DNA of 42,325 nucleotides from Klebsormidium nitens. Its lineage: Eukaryota; Streptophyta; Klebsormidiophyceae; Klebsormidiales; Klebsormidiaceae. The translations under genes were made by a program, and so were the position numbers. Below are positions 15,402-26,800 of this stretch, one piece after another. The stretch's first letter is position 1. Every line of letters starts with the position of its first letter. The stretch spans positions 379,938-422,262 of the forward strand of contig DF236958.1 in NCBI GenBank assembly GCA_000708835.1, read 5' to 3'. The notes under the pieces were generated by a model. The model made no database searches. It was not told the origin of the DNA and saw only the letters and a list, made by a program, of their open reading frames with translations.

Positions 15402-18400
15402 TCAGAAAATCTCACTCTCATTCCAGTTCGTTGGCGTGCTAACCGGCTGCTCTTTTGCTTCTCTGGGGGGTTCGTTCCGGAAGGGTCCCTTCCTGCTGAC
15501 GTTCGCTTGCGTCAGCCCCAGTCGGTTCATTTCTTCGTACAGGACGTCCGCATCTTGGACAAAGCCTTCTCTCCGCAGAGCGTCCGCCATGGTCCGGTAA
15601 ACGATGAAGTCGGGAGGAACGCCCTCCCGCCTCATCTCTTGAAACACCTGCAGATATCCGAGCTTTTTCAAAGTTGACAAGCTTACTACGGTTGACTGAG
15701 CCTGCGACTCACCAGCCACTTTCGGCGCCTATACTTTTGAGATGCACGGTACACTTAAGCTTGAAAGCAGGAAGTTCCCAAACTGACGCAGACGACACTT
15801 CATCTTGGAGCAAGACCTCACTTCGGTTAAGAATACCGACAACCACTGAAGCTCAAGACAATCAGCCTTCTTCCCCCCGCCAGGATTCACCTCCTTTCCA
15901 AGAAACGATGGACCCGCTGACCTCGGTTGTACCACTCGTAAAATTCCCCTTCTTTGATTGCTTTTTAGAGGGCTCTTTAAGTGCGACACACTTCTGCTTG
16001 CAATCGAATTGCAAGACAGTAGCACCCGCTGTCAACGATGTCACACCTTACACGCTTTGTCAAGCCGGTTCCCTGTCACGTGTGCATGATGGAACAAGTC
16101 GACCAAAAGCGCCACCTGCTACCGTTCAATGGCATTGGGTGTTCTGACAAGCTCGTTTCAATCCTAAATACGCATGAGAGAAGTCGACGTCAACTAGTTT
16201 CGCATGTCGGCCGCGCACCTCGAATGCTTTGTCGAGCTCTTTCCGCTTGCAGAACGCGCTTATCAGGATGTTGTACGAGACCACATTGGGCGCCAGTCCC
16301 GAAGCCTTCATGGTGTCAATCAAGTTCGCCGCCTCGCCGAAAGCGCCCTCGGTAGCGCACACCCGCAGGATATTGTTGCAAACAACTAGATCGGGGGCAA
16401 TGCCGGCAGCGATCATCTGCAGGAACCAACGGGCGTACAGATTACGTCAGAACCCTCAAGTAGGCACTGTATCACCGGATCGACTGACAACTTTTCGCTC
16501 ACTCGTTTTTCACGATGGCATCAAGCCCCTTCTTTGCTTAGTCCCGACGTCGGGCAACCCTCTACTCACGCAGTTCCTCTTTGTCGGTGGTGCCTAGAAT
16601 TGTTGCAACTTCCGACTTTGAAACTGCTTTCGCTGCTTTCCAGCCTCTTCGTCCCGCATCCTTTGCTGGAGTCGCATGTTGAAACGATATGCGGAAGCAT
16701 GTAGAGAAAACCTTCCATCCGCAATGTAGCGCACGCAGAGAATCCAAACTTTTACAGAGCACGTTTTGAGAAGAATTCAAGCCTTGTCTGGTTAGCCACT
16801 GCCGGTCTCTGCCCCGAGCTTCTTCCCTTTTACACGAACCAAATATTGATTGTCAGAGATACCTCTCAGCAAGTTTCGAGTTAGTACCTCCAATATCGTT
16901 TTCCGTTGGTCAGAAAGCTGTGTGAATCAGGGGTTCAACCGCCCACCTGTCGGAATAGCCCTAGCGACTGCTCGAGCCCAATCCTCCCCCGTGCGCAGGC
17001 ATCGATAACGGTACTGTAAGTATACACGTCCGGAGTGAACCCGCTTTTTGGATCCTGGACTTCGTAGAACAACTCAAGCGCCGCATGGTAGTGGTGGGAT
17101 CGGACCAACGCAGCCAGCATCACATTGGCGAGGATGGCATCACGGGGAATCCCCCGCCGAGACATGTCCTCCCAAAGGTGGATTGCAATCTGTCGGAAAA
17201 CGTGAAGACAAACTCATGTTTTCTCAAAAAACGGGAGAATTGCACAAGCTCGTGTTTCCTGACTGCGATGGGTCAACTTTAGATTTGAAGAGCTGAAGCG
17301 AGAAGAAACATTCAATCATTAATGCTAAATGCCAGGGCGGAGGAGTGAAACTTCATACGTGGGGTCCGATTCGCCATTTTCGAGAATATAATTCAAGATT
17401 ACGAAGTAGCATGTACATTGCTCGTTCAAAGAAACCGCCTGTGGCTGAATCAAACCTCAATGACACAACGCTTGCTCCATTCCAATCGTTGCGGCTCAGA
17501 ACTCCATCCTTTTTCATGCCAAGCAGACGGGCCCAGCGTTGCAGCCCATTCCGAACCTTGAACGCTTTCCACATTGATAAGCTCTCGATATCGAGAGGCT
17601 CAGAAAGAAGAAGCATCTTTCCATGCGCGCCCTTCGTACAGTCGTTAGAGTTCGGACCGTTTGAGGCGCACCTCGAGCTGTCCGGCGCGTCCGAGGGTGT
17701 CGATGATTGCGGTGTAGACGCGGTTGTTGGCCTTGGCGGGGTCGTGCGACTGCAGCCACAGGAACGTCTGCAGCGAGCGCACCCAGCCCACCTGCCGCTC
17801 CTGCTGCGACATCTGCTTGATGATCTGGCGGAACGGAATGGAAACGGAACGAGTGAGCGGAACGCCGGTCAATGTAGTGCGCGGCTGTTTGACCATGTGC
17901 CTTTGCCAGCTGCTTGATAATCTGGCAGCGACATGGGAACGGGCACGCCGGACTATATTTTGAACGGGACCTGTGAGATTTGACTAGCGAGTTACCCGTT
18001 GCTTCTGCTTTGCCAGCTGGATTACGAGCTGAGGACGGGAAGCGAGGGGGAGCGTTATATCACACAAAGACGAGAGCGGGGTGAGAAATCTCTGATGCAG
18101 AATGACCAGGAACAGTAGCTGAAGTACTTCACCCCAGGCTTGCTAAACCCTTGCAAACATGCAATTCCTTAAGTTTTCATCACCTGTCTGGTTCTATAGC
18201 AAAAGTGAGTCCCGTCTTGGCGGAATCTAATCGTCCATAATGGTGCAACTCGGCTGCGTGCCTAATTGGAAGACGAATGACCAAATTCTGGAACATCAGA
18301 GGTCAAGGATCCTTTTCGGACCCCATGAACAAGGAAGGAATTGACGGCAATGGAAGATTGAAATGATCGACTTCAACAGGCCAGGATGCGAGATGGCCGA

Positions 18401-20321
18401 AGACCACGCTGTTCCGAGTAGCGTGTCGCTCAAAAGGAGATCCTAAGAATGTTTGGAAGACAGCAGGCACACGAACTTGCCAACCTCCTCCCACCGCAGT
18501 TGGGCCCTCGTTGGGCCCTTCCTAATATCTGTTTACTCAAGTTGGATCACCAAACTCACTCAGCCTGAGACTCGAGTCTGGGACGATTAGGTCAAGCTGC
18601 GACGTGTCCGGAGACCCTAACCAGAATCTCTCGCCCTGCAAGCGCAAATATATCGACGACCTAAATTACACCGTAGATTCGCGCATCACAGTTTGCAACC
18701 TTGAATTGGAAAAAGTCTAACTTTATTTCCGGCGAACTTCTAAGTGAGAATCTAAATGGATCTGGGCCCTGGTCCGGGATGCCAGGAGTCCCAGGCTAAA
18801 TCGTAAATAGGGGAACACACTTGACGGTCTTACCTGCGTGAACTCGAAGGGCCCTAGGTCTGGTCCCATCTCATTGAGCAGCTCCCAGGGAGAAACGTGC
18901 TGCCCCAGCAGCAACAGCTCTTGCAATAGCAAGCGCCAGAGGTCGTTTCGCATTTGCCTTTCCGCCTGCCTCTCTTCCGACCTGTCCTCCAGCAAGAACT
19001 TCCCAACCCCGGGCCGCCACACCTCCTTCACAACCTTTCTTTCTAGGGGGTACACGTTTTCTACTGGGGCATGGAGCGAGGAAGCGGGGCGGAAGAAAGC
19101 GCCCTCGCCAGCTGTCATCGCACCTCTGCCACCTGTTGCGGCATCTTCCTCTTCCGAGCTTTCATCTCCTAAGGCAAACGAAGTCAGAGAGTCAGCCATC
19201 CCAATGTCTTCTTTGAGATGTTCACTGGCCCCTAATCTTTCAAGCGGGAAAGCGCCACTTCGGTTTGTTGTCGCACGCTTCCCCCATTGCCCCTTTCCCC
19301 AGCTGGCTGTGGTTCCTTCGAGCTCCAGCTTTTGGCTGTCTATCTCGCCCCTCATCCTCACATCCTCTTGTTTTGGTTGGAATGCAGACAGTGTCGGGGC
19401 CCCAAGAGCACGGAGCTGCGCCCAGCTCTGCACCTCACGTGGCTCACGTTCCTCCGAACCCCCCGCACCGTAAGATCCCCGTCCTCTCCCCCCCACTCTT
19501 TCCTCAAACTGCCCTCTCCCCCGCCCGCCCGAATCTGAGCCATACCCCTGCCTCTCATGCTCATCAAACGTGCCTCCCCTCCCTGACCGGCCGCCACGCC
19601 CCCTGTTGAACATTCTGCCCCCGGATCTGCCACCACCCCTGCCAGTTCGGCCGCCTCGTCCAGTCGGGCCGTCAAACTGATCGCCACGCTCCCTCTCGAA
19701 GTCAAATGACTGTCCCCTTCCGAAAGATTCTTCCGCCCGGCCCCGACCTCTTCCCCGACCTCTCCCCGATGGCCGCCCGCCTCGGTATGCACCTCTGCCA
19801 GATCTCCCGCGCGCCGGCCTCCCGTCAGATTCGTCTTGTGCCTCCCAGGGCGCATCGCTCCCGTCTCGCTCGCCATCAAAAGTGCCCCTTCTTCTCCCAT
19901 ACCCAGACTGCCTCCTGTCAAAAAACTCGTCGACGTTCCGCATACCACCACCTCCATCAGATGCTGGATAGCGCTGGCCCCGGGGCGCTTGACCGTCTTT
20001 GCTGCTTTGGCGATACCTGCTCTCATTGTCTCCATTTTCTGGCTCCCACCCTGGCGCACGGGAGAAGTAAGCGAGCTTCTGGAGCTGCCTGAATGAGCGG
20101 CCAGCAGAACCAAGGCGCAAGCTCCCGGTCAAGCCACCACACCACCTGCAATCAGCAAATGGTGGTGGCTGCAAAAACCAGCGTTTTGTGAGTGCAAGAG
20201 GCGGCTGATGTTCGCTCCCAACTGCCACCCTGGTGCTCAACAGATTGGGAGCATCGCCCTGCCTGGGCAATGCTGGCACTGAGGACCACATTGCATGGGT
20301 GGTAGGATGCACCTCCAGCAT
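15402..20321 (-). CDS. P-class PPR protein with an RG-rich domain
   Basis: Five exons (20321-18834, 17824-17672, 17189-16947, 16416-16219, 15647-15402), all joined in phase 0, give 775 residues. Residues 1-90 are low in acidic residues and look like an organelle transit peptide. Residues about 168-288 are an Arg/Gly-rich stretch with many RG and RGG units (for example RGGRTGRGGGRSGGRMF). Residues about 289-496 form a charged linker. About six P-type PPR repeats follow from residue 530 to the end, for example RVYTAIIDTLGRAGQLEIAI, CNNILRVCATEGAFGEAANL and SYNILISAFCKRKELDKAFE. The final repeat runs to a polar tail. P-class PPR proteins bind single-stranded RNA in plastids or mitochondria and stabilise, splice or help translate it. 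RG-rich regions bind RNA loosely and are often arginine-methylated. No E/DYW editing domain or SMR domain is present. It is divergent from another PPR gene 479 bp away. Confidence 0.88.
17805..18045 (-). repeat. Three diverged copies of an acceptor plus exon start in PPR intron 1
   Basis: Read on the minus strand, the real second exon begins ccag|atcatcaagcag (IIKQM) at 17824. Two related strings lie upstream in the intron. One, at 17921, reads gccag|attatcaagcagctg (IIKQLAKAHG). The other, at 18028, reads tcag|ctcgtaatccagctggc (LVIQLAKQKQ) and is followed after 11 codons by a gta donor-like site. Copy spacing is 97 and 107 bp. Shared words outside the coding part, such as gaacgg and cgccgg, support tandem duplication of this segment. 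The extra copies may be decoys, relics or alternatively used micro-exons. Confidence 0.6.
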
Positions 20322-20800
20322 TCAACTGCTTGCTCTTTCAGCTGTGGATCACGGCTGTCAATTCGCGAGCGCCAGAATGTCCGCGCTCTACAAACTGTGT
20401 GAGCGCCTTTATGCGGTTGATTGCAGCACAGGCAGGGCAATGTGGCAATGTGGCAAAGAATATGCCACAGATTGAACTACGTACTTCTATTTGATGTAAC
20501 ATGAATCAATTCACGCTCGGCCATGCCGGGCGGCAACAAATGTTCGGAGATTAGTCGAGAGCTCTTATGGAAACTGACAACGACAGTGTTATTGCCGCAC
20601 GATTTCTAATACAGCCGTGCGAATTGACACAATAGTCGGTCGTCAAGGCTTTATAGGACTGCTATATTGGCATTCCCCGGGAGCTGCCCCCCGAGACGGG
20701 GCCCCGGTCGTATACCCATTGCAAGTCTGCCTCTCGAAGGCAGCTTGAATTCGTCAACTGTCTCGGACTCTGTCAACAGCAGACTTAGCGTGAAGGAAGC
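20322..20800. promoter_or_regulatory. Divergent promoter region between two PPR genes
   Basis: These 479 bases lie between start codons pointing away from each other, so they must contain both 5' UTRs and promoters. No classic TATA box was recognised. The plus-strand start sits in a favourable context (gaagcatggcgg). The region holds no convincing frame of its own. Confidence 0.55.
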
Positions 20801-23800
20801 ATGGCGGCCACTGGCGCCGCTCTGGTGGCCCCCACATATGCTGGGCCTTTGTGCTTTTTGCCCAGCAAGCTGACATCAGCCAAGGAGGTCTTGTGTGGCA
20901 GCCCATTGCATCATCGGGGTTTTGCGGCGTTGGTTAAGAAAGCGGTGGGAAACGAATGTCGGAAGTCTAGTTTTCAGCCAGCGCCAGTGGCGTCCGCCGA
21001 CGTGGAAACACGAGCAGCTGAGGGGGAGGCTGCCAGTTCCAGCTCAAGCGGCTCTGCCAATGCCAATGTCATGAAGAGGTTCAAGACGAGGGAGGTGTGG
21101 CGGAAAGACCCCGCCAAGGTCACCTACCTGGATTCGCAGTACACCAGGTTTGCGTTCATCAACGAGGTGCGCTTCAGCACGGACCTGAACGCCGTGTTTG
21201 CCAAGTACGGGAACTTGGACTTGCGGGAGATTGTGCACATTCTGTACCGGCTCCAGGAGCGGCGGGAGGGGCGTGCGGCGCTGAAACTGATCGAGTTTCT
21301 TGAGAGCAGTCCAGTGTACTCGCAGCAGCTCGACGAGGCGACCTACAGGGCCTGCCTGGCAGCCATTTCAAACTATCCGCAAATGTTGGCCAAGGCGACC
21401 AAGCTGTTTGAGGCCGCAAAAAAGAAGGGCGTTGTCAGGATGACTGAGACGTACAACATGTACCTGGCTCTTGTCAGCAAGCGGGGGGCAGTGGACGTGA
21501 TGGAGGACGTGTTGAAGCAGATTGACGCGGTGAGAGTGGCCGCAAGCTGACCAACCTTAGCTTCCGATTCTATTGTTGGCATTACTATATTACGATGCTG
21601 GTGGTGGCATTCCGTATGTTAATTTCCTACTATATTGTCTGCCGTTCTTCATTTGAAAGCTTGGATTCGCTCGCTGGACTGTCTTATCTATTGCTGCCAC
21701 CACATCAAGATGGATCATCTAATCACTTACTCTAAGCTGGAGAGAATGCTGGTTGCAAGTCGCTGGTGGTCCACCATTACCACTGCGCAAACAGCAAAGG
21801 ACCAAGTTGTGATTGCCGTGCAGTCGTTATTTTTGATTCTGCGAGTTTTGAAAGCTGCCTGGACCTGCAAAGCTCTGCAGTTGCCCGCTTGGCTAAAGCA
21901 GAGGAGTCCTATGCCAGTGTCAGTGATTGCTTGATTGAAGCTGATTCTCAGCTTCAGTCAAGCCTTTTCAGGTACCGCTGAAGCGGGTCGCTGTGTGTGG
22001 AACGGTTGACTGCTCCCGTAGCAGCCACTGTCGTCAGAGACTCGCATGCATCAGACCTGAAGTGAATTCCACGTCAACCAGCGTGGAAGAGAAATTGTAA
22101 ATGCAATTTCTCAGTCAGCATGTCAAAATCTTGAAGCAGTAATGTCGGCCCAAGGCTGTACCTGGACCGTTTGGCAACAGGCTGCGCTCATGTTTCTATA
22201 CCTCTGCGGCCGGATTGCACATGCGGCACAACTATTTCCAATTCTAGTTCAGCTTTGACTTGACCTTCACATCAATTATTTGCCCTCGTTTCTGCAGGCT
22301 GGTTTGAAGCGCACCGTCGAAACCTGGAACTACGTGATCCAGGGGTATGGCAAGAAGCGCGACCTCGATCGCGCGGTTGCGGCCTTCACAGAGCTGCAGG
22401 CTGCGCGGCTGAAGCCTACAGCAGAAACGTACCGCGTGTTGATAGAGGCGTTCTCGAGCGCGGGCCGGACAGAAGACGGGGAGAGGATGGTTCGGGAGTC
22501 TGGGATCCAGCTTACTGAGGTTCAGTATAACGTGAGTAACTGTGAAGTCTGCTGGGCTTGGTCTTGGCAAGGAAACTTGGAGGTTGTGGTCTCCGCAACA
22601 TTGTGCAGGGCAAGGGGACCCTATTACTTCAAACAAATGGCGCACCCCCCACGTATTTGGGGGGTCGAATTGGTCGAGAAATGCGTTGGAGCTGTTTGAT
22701 GCTCTCTTCTTTGGCATTCACTCTAGTGTTCCCTTGGAAACACTTTATTGGAGTTTGTGGCCGACGGCCAGCCGAGTCAAGATTTGGTGGGAAAAGGTCA
22801 TACTTAATACATAAACTTCCACATGCAGCCTCTCAATGTGACAAGGCACGCTACGCAATCAGTGCCAGTTGGTTGCACTGCCGATGCCTATTACAAGCTT
22901 GATGACCTTCCTCGCTCTTAGCAAGACAAACCCTTTTTTCACCCTTTTTTGTCCGCGGCTGGTTTCCCGTGTTCGTCTATTCAAGCATAGGCTCCATTTA
23001 CAGGCCATCATGGACGGGTATGCCAACGAGAAACGCCCCGAGAAGGTGGGGGAAACTCTGAAGGAGGCGCAGGCGGCAGGGGTTGAGCCAAACAACGACA
23101 CATTCCTCATCTTGCTGAAAACGTTCGCTGGCGTTGGGGATGCAAAGGGGGCCTGGGAGACCTATCGTGCTCTCCGGTCGGCTGGGTAAGCGACTGACGA
23201 GGCTGGGTCGAAGATGCGACAGCAAGGCTTTTGCTTCTTCATTTGTGTTTTGGAAATGTCATCCGGCACTGAAAGTTTTCTTGTTCTGAGGCATCCTACG
23301 CACGTGGTACTCGGTTTGCACGGATTTTGTTCTGAAGGCAGTCTAATTCCTCACCAAGGGCATCAGATCCAGTATACCCCACGTGGCTGCATGGGGGCCT
23401 CGAAGCATGGGCTCTGAATGAACCGTTGCTACCAAATCCCTGTCGTCAAAAGGAAGAGAGTTACCAAAACCGCTGAACACGGGTTTCTATTTTGCTGAGA
23501 TAGATCATGTTTCACAGCGCCCTCCATAACCAATTTCGAGCCCTCTTCCTCTCCTTGCCGTCCACCTGTCTCTTCTGCCTGCCCCCCACATTCCGGGTCA
23601 CCTCCAGATGCGCAAGTCTTTCTTGGACTAGCTAGTTAGCTGGATCTGGCCAACTATTTCGGTAAACCCCACAGAGTTCCATTGCACCTGCTCATCCGAT
23701 CTCGTCGAACCTCATCCTCGGAGCACCTTCCGCTTTAGCCCTCCCAGAGGCTTCTTCGCTCACTCTTCCTCCACCGATCCAGGCACCCCCCGAGCGGATA

Positions 23801-26800
23801 TGCATTCCAGCTGCTAGCTAGTGCACGGAGAAAGGACAAACGCCTGGCGGGGGTGCGCGTGCGGCACGTGGTAGAGCTGCTTGAAACGATTGGCGAGAGC
23901 CGGATCCGCGTGAAGGAGGTGATGGAGCGGCGCACGTGGTCCGTCAAGTGGGTGCTGCCCGAGGTCAAGGGGATCCTGCGCGCACTGGCCAAGGACAAGA
24001 AAGACGACCTTGCGGAAGAGGTGGGCACGGCAGCAGTCCGACAGGCTTGAGTGTGGATCTTAAAGCCCTTTTCTGTGTGTCGTGGCGTCTGGACGGGATG
24101 CGTAACTTTGAGGAAAGGATACCGTCCCACTCATGAAAGGCGTAGATACCTGTGAAGTTTGAGTTGCAGAAGTACCGCTTTGAATGTTAGTAAAGATTCG
24201 ATGTACTTCTTTCTATTTCCGCTCTTGCATTGCGATCTTGAGGCAAAACTGAGCAGCCTATGCGCATGGGTGGAAAGAGTTTCAAGAATGGCAGACTCCT
24301 TGTGCAGAGGCCTCAGGATGGACTTTGTATGTCCTCCCAGAAAGTTCAGGTTTTGCTTCGAGTTTTCACCATGTGGCACAGACGGGTGTAAACCGAACCC
24401 TTAAAAGCCATGTCCTGTAAGATAAGTAGGAATATCAACGAACACCTGAGCCTCCCTAGAGTTTCTGGCTGCGCTGCAAACTGCACGCCGCTCCTCCAAA
24501 GTTCCGTCCTAAATAAGTTTCGCAGTTGGTGGAGCAGTGTTACCCGCGATTGGCGGAAGAAAACGTGCTGATAGCAATGAGCATTTGAACCTTGCAAGAT
24601 TCGGTGCAAATCGTATGCCTTCAAAACCCCGCTTGCATACGCTTTGCAGTTGGTTGAGTGGTGTTTTTCGCGGCCCGCGGAGGAAAGGATGCTGCCGGAC
24701 GAGGAGGCGCTGGCCGTTCTGATCCAGGCGAAGGGCGCGGCTGGCCACGTGGACGCAGCGTGGCAGGTGTACAACATGATAGGAAAGGGCCGCGCCAAGC
24801 ACATCACGCCCACCAAGCGCGCGTTTGGCTCGCTCGTGCAGGCCTATGTGGCGTGAGTGACCTTCCATTTCTATATCATGGCTCTTTCTGGCTGTGCGCT
24901 CGTCGATAGGTTTGAAGATGTCCGTTCGTGCAGAATTTCGGTCATTTGCGGATGGCAGTAAGTGGTTAGAAAGGTTACTTCGATTGTGGTAGGATGGAGA
25001 GTTGGAGAGAGGGAACAAGGAACCTCGTCAAGTATTTCCAGACAAGCGCCCAGTCTGTTTCCAGTCGATGCAGGGCATTCAGAGCAAATAAGTTCGCTCC
25101 TGTCCGAAACAGGCTTATTGTGTTGTTGTTTGGTGGACTTTTATAGGTTGAGCTGCTCCAGAAGTGGGTGCGGTCCATTCTTGGCGAACTTTGAATTGGA
25201 CCCCTCCGGAAAGTTGCTTATAGTTGGCCCCCGTCGTACTGCCTGCAGGGCTGGCGATGTGGCTCGGGCGGAAATTATTCTGGAGGAGAGCGAAAAGCGG
25301 TCCGGGAACTGGCCCCAGGCCGACACCTACTCGTACTTTGCGCTTATGCGGCACTATGCAGAGAAGGGGGACGCACAGAAGGTCCAGGCGGTGAGCGAGC
25401 GCACGTTTTGCAGGATATGCTTTGGTCGCCTTTCGTCTTGGTCCATAGTGCGAAAGTGTTTCCGGGCTTCAGAGCTTGACCTGCGGTCGTACTGGGCGTC
25501 TCGTTTTGCATTTCGTTCCCTGAGGATTCGGAAAGCGTCCTTTTTAATATCCAGCACCCATATCAGTCTTGAGCGTCGGTGTCTACCAAAGTACCTCGGA
25601 GTGAAACTTCGCCTCTTGGCACCTTCCCTTTTCCGCCCATAAGTGGCTGCACTCCTCTCTTTGCCAACTGATCTCGCCAACCATAAAATATTCTTTTTTC
25701 CTCGGCACTGATTTTACATTATTGTTCTGCATCTTGCTTAATCAACGCTTCCGCTCGCTGATCCTGCCTTTTCTTGACGCACTCCCTCTCCGTCCGCAGT
25801 TGTTCGACCGTGCCCTCGCTGCGGAGGTGGCTCCCAACGCGAGCACGTTCATGATGTTGCTGATGGCGTATGACGTGGCGGGGCAGCGCGACAAGGCGCT
25901 CGAGGTTTACGACGCGCAGGGGACCAGCCACCTGGGGACGCTCACCGAGGGGGACGTGCGCAAGCTGACCGACTTCCTGCAGAAGCACGGCAGGCCGGAC
26001 GAGGCCAAGAACGTGCAAGATGTGAGTGCTCGCAGCCTGTGGGTGTCCCGGGAAATCTGTCTGAGGTAGCTTCGTACTAACTCCGAGCACTTTAAATCTT
26101 TCGAGAGCTTGAGGAACTTGCCGCTCATTGCAGCCCACTTGAGCGTCTTTTCTGTCAGTGACTGATGCGAGGAGGGAGGGAGGTCCACCTGATTGTGTTC
26201 GCCGGCGTTTCGAAACGCGTGCGCTCTGCTATGGTAGGACCGTTTTGTCCTTGCCTCGTGATTTGTCCTTGCCTCGTGAAGGCCTGCTCTAGATGACTCC
26301 TGGTGACAGCGGAAATCCAACATATGTAGTGAAGTTGCAGTTGGTCTGGTTTGATTTTGTGAACCGCATAGCCGCATAATTCGAGGGGCCTTTCGAGGGG
26401 AAAGGACGATGCTCTTGATCGGTCTCAAGACGAGCGGATTTGCATGCCTGTGCGGCAATACCGGGCGACCTCACCATTCCTACGTCGGCTGACTCACTTT
26501 ACATCTTCCCGTCGCAGACGTTCAAGAAGAAGCCCGAAACCTCGGTTCCCGCAAAAGCAGCAACTCCTGCACGCGCCATTATTCCCCCTGCGCTCGAAAC
26601 GGCAGAGCCCGATGAAAAGCCCAAGGTGATGGCCGATCTGCTGACGACCAACCTGCGCGGGGCGGAGCGGAGAAAGCTATCAGATGCTCTGATTAGCGGG
26701 GGGTACCTGCAATCGCAGGAGGACTATTTGCGGCTGGCGGAGGCGATCATGGATAAGAAGCTGAAGCAGAGCGGGGCTAGGGTGCTTGAGCTTCTGCCGT

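Noticed and set aside
18838-19473. 211-codon plus-strand frame
   Set aside because: Antisense of the same PPR first exon; long only because that exon is GC-rich and lacks introns.
19358-20113. 251-codon minus-strand frame
   Set aside because: It is a shifted frame of the GC-rich first exon of the RG-rich PPR gene; the true frame continues in phase into the PPR repeats.
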